Positions 50,699 through 63,731 of a stretch of 64,000 bases of DNA are shown here, piece by piece. Position numbers and translations under genes: made by a program. Position 1 is the first letter of the stretch, and each line of letters starts with the position of its first letter. The notes below the pieces were generated by a model, which searched no databases, was not told where the DNA came from, and saw only the letters and a list, made by a program, of their open reading frames with translations. Origin of the DNA: Kudoa neothunni (lineage: Eukaryota; Cnidaria); NCBI GenBank assembly GCA_964304625.1, contig OZ199838.1, positions 15,500,001 to 15,564,000 of the forward strand, written 5' to 3'.

Positions 50699-53543
50699 TT
50701 AACCTTCCAAGTGTCTTTGAGGTCCAATGAACCCAATGGATGTTTGAATCAATTTTAGAGAATCTAATTTTACATCTGTGAATTAAAGATCATATCTATT
50801 ATCCTGAAAATATCAGTTCTGTTAAAATATTACAGAAAATTTGAATTTGTACGTTCAGGTCACGAAGTAATCAAAATACTTACGCATTCCTTCTTTTTGG
50901 TTTCAATGGGCCCACGTTTTTTTTTTCTATCAAACAAGAAAGAAAAATATGTTAAACAAATTTTGAGAATTAAATAAAACTTTATAGAGAAGAAGAAAAG
51001 ATAATTTTAAACAACTATGTGTATGTCAAATACTGATCATTACAGACGAGCGAAATGCTGCCATAAATGATTCTTAGTGTAATGTTTTGAATGAAGTTGA
51101 ATCCGAAATCAATGAATTTTATGATAACTTTTGATAATTTTATTACTAACGTCATTCCAATGTTCTTGAAGGTAATAAAGGCTATTGAATAATATACGAA
51201 GATAAGGATGATGTGAATTGATTTTCTGAGGAACTTCAAATAACTAAAAGCTCTAAAAAAATATTTTTCAAAACTTCAAGGTTCACGTTCCTACACTTCA
51301 AACAGAATCAACTCCTAAACTGATACACTCCTCATATTTTATGGCAAGTCTTTTTCTCAACTGTTATTTCAAATACTAACAACTTTGACAATTATAATTA
51401 TCAGCATTTTTTGAAGACTTGGCAAACCAACAGTCATTGGTTTATATTAGAATCTTTGTCTATATGTTAATTTTCAGATCTAAATTATTATCACTCAAAT
51501 TTCTTTGTCGCGAGTGATGTTGTTATTGTTCAAGATCTCGAGAGAGAAAAACGAGGAATTTTTTATGTTTGTAGAATCAGTTGTGATAAAATCTATTCAA
51601 AAGTTTTTTTCGTGGTATATTGTAACATTAAAAACTAAAATAATATAAATATCTCGCATTTTATCTATTTTGAAACAATATGTATTGCGGATTTTATTGG
51701 GCGTGACTATTAAGAAATTAATTATGGAGTGAACAGTCTTTAAGACTTCGTTAATGCGGAATGATATATATTTTTATTAAAACCCATTAAATTAAAAAAT
51801 AACTCCCACCCAAGTTTTACCGGAGGCAAAGATTGATAATCGCACTCACACTAGAATTTCTTGTTATTTAGTCTTTTTGTAGGGTAAAAATGTTGTCATT
51901 TAATAACTTCATGTATTGTTCAATTATATTATAGATTTTCTTACTTTTAATGTATAATTGATGTACTCAGATAGATCAGTTGACACGTAAACATATCTTT
52001 TTTTTCTCAATGATATGTGTTGTCATTTGTTGTTTTGTGTGTTCATTATAAAATATGATGGTGTCTAAACCTTGGATTTTCCCCCAAGATCTTGGGATTT
52101 TTCTTCTAACCATGTATTCTTGGGGGCTTTTTGTTTATTTACAAAACTTTTAAATTATTGACTTCTTTGAGATGAGTTTATAAATAATATATTTAAGAAT
52201 TCAGTAGAATAATCATATTTATTGTTTTAGTAATGGAGAGAATTAATATTATTCAAAATTCTAAAAGGATATCACGATCGTCGGAAACACAATGTTGTTC
52301 AATTTTTTAATAATTATTATTTGATCAATTATTCTTATTATTCTGTGATTGTATTTGGATATTTCAACGCTGTCTTAAAATTTTCTAGTTTTTTTAATAA
52401 CATATTTTGAAGTTACTGGCGTATATTTCTTTAAAATATGGGTGAAATTTCAAACAGATAAAAAAAGAGCGTGGGATAACATGTGCTCCAATCAGGATTG
52501 GTTAAAAGTAGACTTTAAATATTGGCTTGATTAATATGCTAATGAAATACATGAATAGTTACGTGTCTAAAATTTAATGAATAGAAAGATTAAATCGCAT
52601 CTATGTCTGATTTTTATTTAAATTAATTTTCGTTTGTACCAAGAACGAACGAATCAACAAAAGAATGAGTATTGCCAGATTAGAAAACGTGTTGACCATT
52701 TCAGGTCGTTTGGTGAGTTAAGTTTTTTATATTTTCCCACCTTGATCAGCTTTGCTAACTGTGTCCATTTTTTTCACTCTTGCTCTTCGAATGACTGAAT
52801 AATCGCAAAATTAGATTTCAAAAGTAAGAAGTTATTGCAACTTTACAAAAAATAGAAAATAATCGATGTTTATTTCATTACGAGAAACCTTCGAATAGAT
52901 AATTTTCTATTTGGACAAATGCAATACTTCAAATTAAATTATCTACAGTAGAAGTTTAGAATAGGTAAGTTACAACAATACATTTAATAATCAATTCTTA
53001 AAGCCCCCATATCAAACTTGAGACAATAAAGTTGCCAAAATTTTATGAAAATAAATATATTTTAAATGTTATGCTCGAGTTGAGATCAACATTTTGGATC
53101 ATTTTTCATCCTTTTTAGCGATAAGACAGTTTATAATGACCATGGACCATTTTGGAATTATCACGATGAGTGTTATGTACGTTGGAATTCTGAATGCTTG
53201 AATTTTAAAAAACGGCTCTCATGTTGGGTATATCCAATGCTAAGCTATGATTAAGAATGTATGTTATCAATTTTTAAACAATTTTTTAATAAATATTATC
53301 TACTTGATTATTTCAGTTAATTTGAATGAATGAAAAGTCGTTCATAAAAATAAAACCTCATTTAAGTATAGTTATTATATTTTATTCAGAAATCGAACGG
53401 AAGACAGGAAAGAATTGTTTGTAATTACAGGCATGGGAAAAGCTCAAAAAAAGTTTATTCAACCTTCCCAGGCGCCTGAAGATCGACTTTACACATTCAT
53501 TCTTTTGGAATCCAATGGACTCCAAAGACGCTCGGGAGATTAA
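50699..53543. mobile_element. piggyBac-type relic 5, 2.8 kb
   Basis: TTAA at 50699-50702 and 53540-53543. The ends are inverted repeats: left TTAACCTTCCAAGTGTCTTT then GAGGTCCAATG, right read inward TTAATCTCCCGAGCGTCTTT then GGAGTCCATTG. The family resembles element 1. A degraded acidic segment on the plus strand near 51050-51110 (NEVESEINEFYDNF) recalls the N-terminus of piggyBac transposases; no catalytic motif was seen. It encloses a fragment of the hAT-like element. A caution is that the right end may instead belong to an 85-bp foldback (53459-53543). Confidence 0.55.
52063..52140. repeat. Fragment related to the 44958 hAT-like element
   Basis: CTTGGATTTTCCCCCAAGAT and the following CTTGGGATTTTT...TGTATTCTTGG align with 44973-45030 (CTTGGGTTTTTCCCCTAGAT, CTTAGGATTTTT, GGATTCTTGG). 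Ends are missing, so it is a truncated copy. Confidence 0.6.
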
Positions 53544-54841
53544 TAAATTATCAATAATCGCTTCTTTGAGGATTGTTTATAGGCAAAGTAATTTTAATTC
53601 CATCCGAAAATATGGCACATCTTTACTATAACTAATTATGATTAACGCTTTTCCAAAAAAGAGCATTTCTTTCCTGGAAATATCGAAAACATCAGAAGAA
53701 ATAGAATGTTGTGCTCTACGTTAGATGATCTTGGTTCGAATGAGGAAATTTTTCAACACATCGATCAAATGATGTCATAAATTTGAATTTTCTGAGTTAA
53801 TTATAAATTAACATAATATTTTTACATAAAAAAATTAAATATTAGTTCTGTTTTTACAAACAATTCTGATATGTCCGATTTTGCGGGATATCCGATTTGG
53901 GTTGGAAAGGCTGATCTTGGCATATTCTATGTTACTCATAAAAAAAAAAATATTGTAACTTAAATCAATATAATATTTTTGTTATATCAATATATCTTGT
54001 GTCAAAAAGTTAAATAATATTCTCCATCTAAAGTATCCTACACGGCATGGGTCCGCGTTTTCGATCTCCGTTCAAATTAGTCCGAAAATTTTTCATGACC
54101 TCAGGTTGGAAAACGCTAGTATAATGTATCGATTAGGTTATGTTAATTTAATCTAGAATCATTTTCATAAAACATTCTAAAAATTCAAAACAACTCGATT
54201 TACTCGGAAGATTAAGTAGACTTGGTGACAAATGGGCACGAACGATTTTATGAGACTTACACCCAAATTATTTTTGTAACGTAAAGATTGTATAAAATTA
54301 AATATGTCAACGTATTATCTTTTCTTATAATAACAACAAATAATGAGGTAAAAGTAATGTCAATTTGAATAGTTCTATGTAATAATATGTAACTAATATG
54401 TTGTTAATAATAAATAAATATAGATGTAATGTGCGAATTGTTTTATATCGATTAGAAATAAAAATTTGCAGTAGGAAAAAGTACTCAATCTAATTAAAAC
54501 ACTCTTTTGAAACTCCCCATTCCAAGCCCAAAATTAACTTAATATTTACTTATTACCTATACAATGAAAAAAAGATTGATTTTAAGTAACAGGATACCCT
54601 TTTTAATTAATACCTCATAAGTTTTAAACTAGAATTATCGTTTATATTAAATAATTTAAGCTTTGACTATATTGTAATATTGTAAACCAAACAAGTTTTT
54701 TGAGAAAAATATCAGCCTAAAATAAAAAATGGAAATAAAAATGGTTTTAAAACATAACATGAATTATATTCAAACTACATAATTCAAAATAGCAAGAAAA
54801 ATCACTTACAAAAATAAACAAAATCTAACAAAATTAAAAAA
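53544..54841. other. Intergenic, no gene seen
   Basis: AT-rich with no supported feature. Confidence 0.55.
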
Positions 54842-55319
54842 TTATTCTAAAAGATGGTATAATTCCGAGACGAAGCGTAATATTTTGGGTCTTATTGAGA
54901 TAGCACTATTCGAGTTGAGAGGAAAGTTGGGTGGGTAGACATTATAAAACACCCGTGAGGACTTTCTCATGAAAGGGACCAACTCATTGGAATTACGATA
55001 TGATATAGAATGATGTAGAGATGGATTCGAATACAATTTTTGAATTCTTCTTCAAGAAGGGAGTTTGATTTTCGATCGTATATCGATTACCACCATTTTC
55101 AATGAGGTTTAAATTTTTCGAATGATTGATCACAGATTTTGATTCCTTTTTCAAAATATCTTCAATATTCGTCATTTGATGGTCTATTTTTCTGGAGTAA
55201 TGATTAAACGATCTTTTGGGTGAATTGTGAAATTTTAGGGGGTATTGGATTTTTCGAATGTTCCCGCCATAATCATCACTATTTGATCTTTCATCCGAGT
55301 CCGAATAATGAGGATTCAT
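54842..55319 (-). CDS. Uncharacterised polar protein, 141 aa, two exons
   Basis: Exon 1 at 55319-55035 (starts MNPHYSDSDERSN, ends KKNSKI) joins exon 2 at 54982-54842 (LVPFMRKSSRVFYN to ELYHLLE, stop) across a 52-bp GT-AG intron, in frame. Both exons have coding-like composition, and the shared intron style supports a host gene. It is Ser/Asn/Lys-rich, with no signal peptide, membrane segment or recognised domain. It lies head to head with the ZC3H gene, 457 bp between start codons. An upstream exon cannot be excluded. Confidence 0.55.
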
Positions 55320-55776
55320 TTCGGTGGAAATAAGACGATTAACTTCAACTAGTATAAGATTATAAATTCTTCATCAATACACATAGAAAGTACTTTGTTT
55401 TCTGTTTAGTTTGTATTGGGAGGAACGTCGTTCGGATTTATTTTGTTGTTTCAATTGTAAAGAGCTTTCAAAGCCTATTCGTCACTATATGAACAAATAC
55501 GAATAAACTATCCCCTACTACTAAGCAATTTGCAATGTTCTTCAAGTGTAAGATCCTTTTGAAGTGAATATGAGAATTTTGCTGATTGATTTGGACTGTT
55601 CAAAGCGATCATTGTGATCTTCATCAAATTCATAATTAGAATACTAAAAATCAGGATCTATTAAACGAAATTAATTTGAATTCAAGATTAACTTTTGTTC
55701 AAGTTTATTGATCATATTAAAAAAATCGTTCGCTGAAAAAATCCATTGCGCTAGTCCTTTCACGCACGCGCATAGT

Positions 55777-56751
55777 ATGAGTCGTGAAGATGAAGACATG
55801 AAATATTCCTCATTATCTTACGAATATATCCTTAAAACGGCCAGCAAAAAACAAGCACAATAAATTATTCCAACATTTTGTTGATTTAGGATTCGTAAAG
55901 TGAAACAATATAGATTGTGGTTGAAGTTAGAATTATAATTGGATTTTTAGTGATGACGAAATTGGAATCATTGAAGCTATTATTGATAAGCAATGTCACT
56001 GCTCCGGAGAACATAAAAAACAGATTGTATTAACGACTGCATTGAATCGGTTGAAAATAAAAGTGTATTATAGTATGATTTCAATTGTTTAATATTTTTC
56101 GTCTAGGATTAGTAGTTACTTCTAATGATTTCTGTACAAAAAAGGCGATAAGAAGGAAAATAAATAGAAAATCTAAGGAGAAAAAAACGTAATACTATTA
56201 TTTTTTTTAATATTGTGGCATTCTTTGAAAATTAGCCAAAGAGGTTACTGATAATAGAAGAGTTTGCAAATTTTTTTCTGGAATCACGTTGTAATAAGGT
56301 AGTTAATAGTGGAATTGTGGTGATTCCAATAATAATTGTGTTTGGGCTTAGGGTGACCAATTGTGAATTTAAACATGAAGGAAAATTGAAAAGAAAAATG
56401 CAACCATGCAAATTCTATATTCGAGAAGCACAATGCTTAAAAAAATGAGCGTTGTATTTATATGCATAAAGAATTCCCGTGCAATTTTTTTTATAATTCC
56501 AAATGCAACTTGGGAGATGCGTGTAGATTTTCTCATTCGCTACCAAAATATGAGGCTTTGCAATACCTTAACGAGGTTTTAATTGATGAACTAATATAAT
56601 ATGATTAGTCTTTACTTTGTGCGATTTTTATTAGTTTGAGAATATTTTGTCAACAAAAAGAAGCAAGTCGAATGACTCCACAAATAATTCTGTCAATACA
56701 TCCGTCCAAACGAACAACGATTCAGACCAATTTCATTTCTATGAATCGTAG
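55777..56751 (+). pseudogene. ZC3H4/6/8-type CCCH zinc-finger gene with broken frame
   Basis: Homologue of the nuclear RNA-binding ZC3H4/ZC3H6/ZC3H8 family (three tandem CCCH fingers). Recognisable parts: a basic region KKAIRRKINRKSKEKK (56139-56190), finger 1 (RVCKFF...ESRCNK, then ...CEFKHEG after a 52-bp intron), finger 2 (QPCKFYIREAQCLK...CIYMHKEFPC) and finger 3 (CNFFYNSKCNLGDACRFSH), then QYLNE, an intron at about 56577-56632, and a Ser/Asn-rich last exon ending at 56751. The human counterpart reads ENCIYMHNEFPCKFYH. Three places between 56271 and 56455 each carry one extra base (T7 at 56271, TT at about 56351, A7 at about 56439). A 5' ORF from ATG 55777 (MSREDEDMKYSS) stops early and cannot be phased to the rest. 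It is a young pseudogene, a gene with sequence errors, or one needing +1 frameshifts. Confidence 0.7.
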
Positions 56752-59700
56752 AAATAATAATTATGTTTTCTTGAGGGTTTTTTTATTTTGAGAAAGTTAT
56801 TTTCTATTTATATTTCGCTTTTGAGAACTTTATGTATTTCTTCTCCGAATTTTTTTAATATTTTGATAAATTAAATACTGGACTATATATTTATATTCAA
56901 TAAATATTCTTCCTGTATGTTTGTTTAAGTTATATTTGTATTACACATATATTAGCTAGGAATATTTTGGATGTACTTTTTTATAACTATATCTATTCAC
57001 CTAATCCACTGGGTTAATAATAAACTTATATTAATTTTGCACTTGATAAGATTGTATTTTAAACATTATTTATCATTTTTGGTAATTTTAGTTATGTGTA
57101 ATTTAAAAAATATTACTCAAAAAATTATGTTTATTAATGCTCAGTGCTAAAATTACTTTTGCTCTCTCTTAATAAATAATTGTATTATTTTTTATTTATA
57201 TATAACATAACTCCAATTTTTGTATTTATCGAGTGAAAATAAATTTAAATAAAAGAAACTTAGAAATATTAATGATGTGTTGAGAAGAGTTCCGAGTGAC
57301 ATTATCACTTGGTTTATTTGGGAAAGGGTACTATTTTTAAATTATTAATATATTTATCTACAATGTAATTTCTCATGATTTTTAATTGCCTTAAAGCCTA
57401 AAAGGCATTAACATCTGGAATTACAGTATTGGATTCCACGTGAAAACACACACTATTTGATTTATGTTTTTTTAATGTGTCTAAAAACAAATTACAAATT
57501 ATGGAATGGTTTACTTTTATAATCGGAATAATATTTTATTTTGAATGATTCAGAAGGCTAATCTCACGTTGTTTTATTCTTTGAATTAATTTTTATTCCA
57601 CATTTTTAATTTTCAGATACCGTTTTGATTAAATAAATATTCTATAAATTTCTGTTTAAGGTAAACATATTCAAATTCCATAATATATCTTTGTAAATGT
57701 TCCTATTCAGTATCGAGCTGAAGAAAATCCAGATAGATCTGAATTTACCTTTTATTTAGTTTTATATGTTTAATCCTTTTTTAAGCATTATAAAATTTCT
57801 CGATTTATTGATAATGTTTTTGAAAATTTAATCGATTTATTACAATTATCTGGATTCAGGAATAAATGGTAAATATACTATTTAGAGATCGGATGTATAT
57901 CAAACAAAAAATATAGATTTTATTGAATATTAATTGTTTTATTATTATGAGATACTGCCGAATAATTTAATAAAGAATTTTATTTTGAATTATGGGTAGT
58001 ATGCTTTAATAATCAACTCCTGTATTAAATTAATTGTTTATATCTGATATGTATTATTTTCTTAAAGTCTAATTAATTTGAATACTTCTTTCTCTAGAAG
58101 TCATTGAAAAAACTACAAATTATGAACACCTTTTAAACAAAAAGTGGAGTGAGTTTTTGCAAATTATCCTTTATTTAATCACTGGCTGAGCGCAAAAATT
58201 ATAACCCATAGTACGTAAATTGACTAAAAAATATTACAATCACATCCCTTCAAGATAATATTTAGGATATTGTAATCCAATTATAATATATTTAGTAAAT
58301 TTATAACGTATATTAATATTATAGATCCCTTCTTGAATTGTGATGCAAATAAGAGTAATAGTTTCGTCTCTAAATAAAATCTATTCATATTTATGGGAAT
58401 ATATAATAATTAATAAAGTCGAAAAAATTCATTTTCAATTATCATCAAAATATATTAGTATATTATTATAAAAATTAATCGATAAATTATTTGCGAAAGA
58501 ATTAATCATTTAATATTCCACATACGATCAATTTTTAATGGTCATAATTAGTATAAATATTATATTTTCAGATTCTCTTGATTAATGTTACATTATTAGT
58601 AATATTTCTTTTTCGGCGCCTGTATAAGTATAATTTAATTGATTTTAAAATTTCGGTGACAAAAATTTAGTTTAAAATCGTTTATCTAATTAAAACCTAA
58701 AATTTATCAATTTACCGACTTAAAGTAATTCTACAAAATGGTAAAGTATTGTATTTTAAAATAAATAAATAATCGAAATATAATCTTTTAGGTTGTAAAC
58801 ATTATTTTTGTTAAATTATATTAAAAATTAAATAAAATAATCGTTTCATGTAATAATGAAACTAAAGCAAAACCAAGAATATTAACATTAAAAAAATATA
58901 TTTGAAATCGAGAAATTATAGTTAATTATATATTTTAGATTAATCTCCGTTTTTCCTCTTCAAAACAATTTAAATTATAATCTTAGAGCTAGATTTTTAT
59001 ATCACTCAATGCCACTTTACTATAATTAGAGGTCGTAATTTTGAACGACTATTCTTAAAAAATTTGACGACTAAAATTGACGTTTATTTAAAAAACTAGC
59101 GCACACGCGACCTAAAATTTCATTATCAATCTAAATATCAATGAAATAAATATAAAGATAATTTTTATAAAATTTTCCCTTTGATTATACTATTTAAGCA
59201 TTCTCATTGTTATAGATGTAGCTTAATATCAACCCCTAGTGACTAATAGAGGAAACAAATCATATAAAAATTTAAGCCATTTACTATCGACATGGAAGTC
59301 GATTTCTCCAAATATAGTCAATACTTTGGAAAAATATTTTAAAAACATTCTATTTTGAATTTTGTTACTACATAATTTATAATAAGAAAAGTTTTAAATA
59401 TATCAATATTTTGAGGAATAATTTTCCTAATACTTAAGCAATACCAAAATTTATTAAAATAAAAGTTATAATCATGTCCAACGTCATTTGTTTTGTTTAA
59501 CACTCTGCATTGGTCCATGAATTACGCGAATTAAGCTGAACTAAAATTAGCGACTCAAATCAAATGTGAGGTATTTTCAGGATCTGATGAAATTTTAACC
59601 GTTAGAAGCGTATTGGTCGTTTACAAAATATTATGGAAACATGAGTAGGTAAATCACATTATTCGTGACTCAAGAAGGATCGAATCAGTAAAGATCCACA

Positions 59701-59839
59701 TCAGCAAGTTTGTTAAAGACACTGTTACATTATGAGGATACCTATATGTATCATTTGGTGTTCATTACCGAAATAGAAATAAACTAGGAAGAGTAAGAAA
59801 TTCACTAAAGAAGGATTTCTCTTAAAAATTACATTTAGG
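56752..59839. other. 3-kb AT-rich desert
   Basis: No ORF, RNA gene or clear repeat seen. Confidence 0.6.
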
Positions 59840-61450
59840 GTTAAGTTTTGACGCTAATTTCCTTGAAGTCAGATCACGCAACTGTGCCCTGAACCATTGC
59901 CAAGATCCACGAATTTGCAACAACTTTTCCAGTTGAAGGAAAATTAATTTTCATGAGGAATATTTCTGAGTATATTACTTTAAGATTCAATAAAAACTTA
60001 TTCTAGCCAACATCAATAATGACATTTGAAAAAAATATTCCTTTAAAATCACTTTTAATTTAAAAACTCTCAAAAATTGTATCTGGTGACATCAACATGC
60101 TTGCTGAAATTTTGAAGAAAGAATATAACTATACGGTGAATGTTTTATATGACGACAATAAAGCGTGTGTGGGGGTTTTTTGCATTGATCAACAAATGAT
60201 TAACACACTGGACTTCTTTTCAGAATTATTAATGGTTAATGTGACATATAAACTGCTGGATTCAAGGGAATCTTAATGAGTTTAGTTTTATCCATTTATC
60301 ACTACACATTTTTTTATCTCTGTTGTTGAAGATTCCGTTGGGCAAACTCATATAGCAAGTGCACATATTTTATATGGTGAACCACAGGAATGTTTAAAGT
60401 GATATGTTTACCAAATATAACTCCAAGTATCCGAACTATTATTAGTGACAAGCATTATATTTTACGTAAGTGTTTGAAAGCATTGTTTCCAAATTCTAAA
60501 TTAATAATGTGTGTATTTCACGTCCCGTGAAATTTAAGAAGTTGAGTAACTATTTCAGAATATAATATCACGAAAACTTAGTGGGTTCAATTACTACAAA
60601 TTCTCAATAATATTATGTATTCAAAAATGGCGCAAATAACGATAATCTACGCGGGAATCATTAAAAATATAGCAACCGAAGATTTATTGACTACTTAAAA
60701 TAAGACTTGGAGACATCGCTAATGAATGGATTTTATACTAAAAATCTTTTAGTTCAGTGTTGATATCTAAATCTGAAAATCTACATCATTAGTTGCTAGA
60801 CAAAACTGAATTACATCGATTTATCAATTTTTCCGGGTAATTTTACATTAAAAAAAACATGATACAATTTATAAAGGCCTACAAAATTTGGAAGGGAATC
60901 CACATCTCATCGGATGGAATCCCAAGTAGGCGCAATTCTGATGTAATGTTGTAGCTATGCAGGCACCGATAATTCCTTAAATATACATAAAAGGAATAAC
61001 ATAAACTGACAGAAACTAATTAAAATTTTGTTTCGAAAACCAATATAATAGCCTTCAATTGAAATATTGAAATTATAGGTATATGGTATCAGTACATTTG
61101 CATGAAAATATAATATAATCGTTCACCACAAGTTTTTGTTTGTACTAGTTTGTAGGGGAAAAATCGAACATTAGATTTGCGAAATCAGTTCTTTAAAAAA
61201 TTTGTTAATAATGGAGTAATTGACTTCCGTGTCAATAGCAAGTGCCGAAGGTGGGGATTACACCAGGGTGGCACAACCTTCAAAAAAAATTTGTCGATGT
61301 CCGACCCTAGATAGTTCGTATAGAAACAGCCCATCATGCGTAGTTTCTTTAAAAACTTCGGAGCATTTAATTTGGTACAATATCTATCATAATGATTTGG
61401 AAGAGTTATAATCTTTTAAAAAAATTAACTTCTCAAAGTGACATAGCTCG
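59840..61450 (+). mobile_element. Decayed MULE-type transposase region
   Basis: Pieces of a Mutator-like/ZSWIM-type transposase in order: 60081-60275 (LAEILKKEYNY..., CIDQQMINTLDFF, VNVTYKLL, the position of the first catalytic Asp, here Asn), 60331-60400 (DSVGQTHIASAHILYGE) and 60421-60536 (IISDKHYILRKCLKALF, then KLIMCVFHVP, the second Asp region and its usual CxFH continuation). A later ORF at 61220-61411 with a CRCP motif may be a remnant of the C-terminal SWIM-like part. Many stops; no terminal repeats recognised, so the limits are approximate. Confidence 0.7.
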
Positions 61451-63731
61451 AAACGATTACGGACTTTTATAACGTTAATCCAGTCCTTGAGGTATGTCTT
61501 TTACATTACGTAGAACTCACTGGGATAGAATAAATTGACCTTACAAGATGTTTGAGGTTAGAGTAGCTATAATGAGCCCAATAAATTAGAGAATCATCAT
61601 ATATTTTTGAAAAAGATACGTTTAAATAATTTCGTATTTCTTCTCTATACGTGTAATGTTCGACGATGCAAAGAATTTATCTACGATATCGATGAGTCCT
61701 ATTTTTTGGCAAGGATTACGTTGAATTAGAATGGAATCAGAGAAGACATTATTAACTAGTGCTTTTGAATGTTTAATTTTGAAAAAAATCTAAAGTTGTG
61801 GAATATAGACCTATAACTTCATTTTTAACTTCATCATTACATGTAATCCACTTTAAGCACACAAACACTTTATAATTAGGATGAAAGACAGGTGCAATCG
61901 CATGTGCCGTTATTAATTTTGAAACGAATTTGCGCTATAAACGCTCTAAAAATTTTAATGAAAATTAGTTTACATCGATCGGTCAAGAATATGCCAAATA
62001 AATCATTTCAATACACCTTGACATAGCCATCCTTCCACTCCATACTTAACAAACATCATTATTTTGATAAAGCGATCCATATTACGCCACCAGATAAAAT
62101 ATTTCTTTTAATTCAAGCTGATCTGCAGTTCACGAAGAATGGTAACTATTGACCATAAAACCTAAAGTCGTCATTTTCAATTGGTTCTTATAATCAGTGC
62201 TGTTTTTAAATTTATGCTTCGTAATCTGTTCAACGCTCATCAGTTTGTTTAAAATTAGACATATATTAAATTTTAAATTATTTATAAAAATTTAGAATTT
62301 TTCAGAGTCTCGAAGGGTGAATCTTTGATAGCATATTTAAATATAGTGCGAGATTTTTAAAAATAGTCTTTCTATTTAATGAGTGAGAAGTTTTCCCAGA
62401 GATGGAGATCGGCAGCATTTATGTTCTCAACTAAACTAACATTCTTTTCAGAAAGAAACTTTTGTAATTTTTTTAAAATGCATCATTTTTAATTTTAATC
62501 TGAATAATCGGAACACTTAGGGCTGACATTATTTCCACGTGTCCTAACGTCCGCTCGGACACATTATTAAAGTTGGTGCGATTAGCCTTTGTTCTACTCC
62601 AAGTTAATGTTGTCCGTTCGCGGAATAAATTTGTCCAACATCGGGAAGTGCGCCACCTTGGATTACACGGATCCGCGTCAATAGTCAGTGTAGAATTTAA
62701 CTGCCTTATCATTACATCTGCGCCTAAAATACAACGCGCTCGCTAAGAATAATGTAAAAAAAGCATGTGCCAGTTATTGAATGGTTGTGTAGCTCGTTTT
62801 ACGCCACCGTTCGTGTATATCTGTATTTATATGCTTATATATGGAGTCAAAAGGTATTTTTAGTGGTAGTCAAGTTTCAACGGGTAAAGTTTTGGTATAC
62901 GATGAAGGTAATGCTTTTCGTAACCGAATTTCGTATTTACCTGTGATTTATACAGGATGCATTTTCACTTTTTAAAAGTCATTGAATTAAAGAATTAATA
63001 CAGAAAAGTATACTGTGGATTATTGTAACATTTTTAATAATGTTTAGATTTTCAAAAATAGATGATAAACCTGGAGAAAAGGGGTCATTCTATATATTCT
63101 GGTAATTTAACACCTGCTGTGTATTTCTCATGATTCGCTTTTAGTAATACCAAGCTTGGATTGTATTCTCAGAAAATTTATACAAGTATTTTATTAATAT
63201 TGGAAGGGCTTCATGTGACGGCTTTTTAAGCAGAAGCAAAAGTTTGTTTAGAATTTCGAGCAAAAATATGTACACTCTTTATTCGGTTTTATTATAAAAA
63301 AATTTAATATTTTGATGGGTCCCATAAAATTGTTCTGTGAGATTGATTATAATGTTAGAATATATTTATAGGTATTTCCATTTTAAGCTTAATTTTCGCT
63401 TTAAATTTTGAGTAAGACTGCCTAAAGAATAATTTAATGTTGGTGAACAAGAACTGTTTATGCTTATTCCTTCATTATCGTCGATGCCTTTGTCAAAGAC
63501 GAAAAATAAACCATTATTTATACCTCTCGAATAAAATTACAAGAGTTAATTTTATTGTCAATTATAAGTTTTCGTAATAGATTCCACAAAAAATTTGAAA
63601 TATACCCATAATAATTTTCACAAATATTTCAAATTTTTTCCATTTTGCATAAATATTTGGATTACATAACACTTAGTTAATATCATATTCCATCAAGCTT
63701 TGAGTTTATCAACAAATGGGTCTAAACCAAA
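61451..63731. other. Mostly unassigned, between two MULE relics
   Basis: A short stretch at 62841-62906 (MESKGIFSGSQV, STGKVLVYDE, then a GTAAT donor) could be a first exon; with the next segment (DAFSLFK) it vaguely recalls the FLYWCH fingers that accompany MULE transposases. The block at 62560-62700 has higher GC than its surroundings. Nothing else is supported. Confidence 0.35.

Noticed and set aside
51015-51239. Minus hydrophobic ORF as a membrane protein
   Set aside because: It is the antisense of an acidic transposase-like segment inside the TTAA-flanked relic.
62473-62712. Minus ORF of 79 codons rich in Arg/Thr
   Set aside because: It lies in a higher-GC patch that may be a repeat; no domain is visible.
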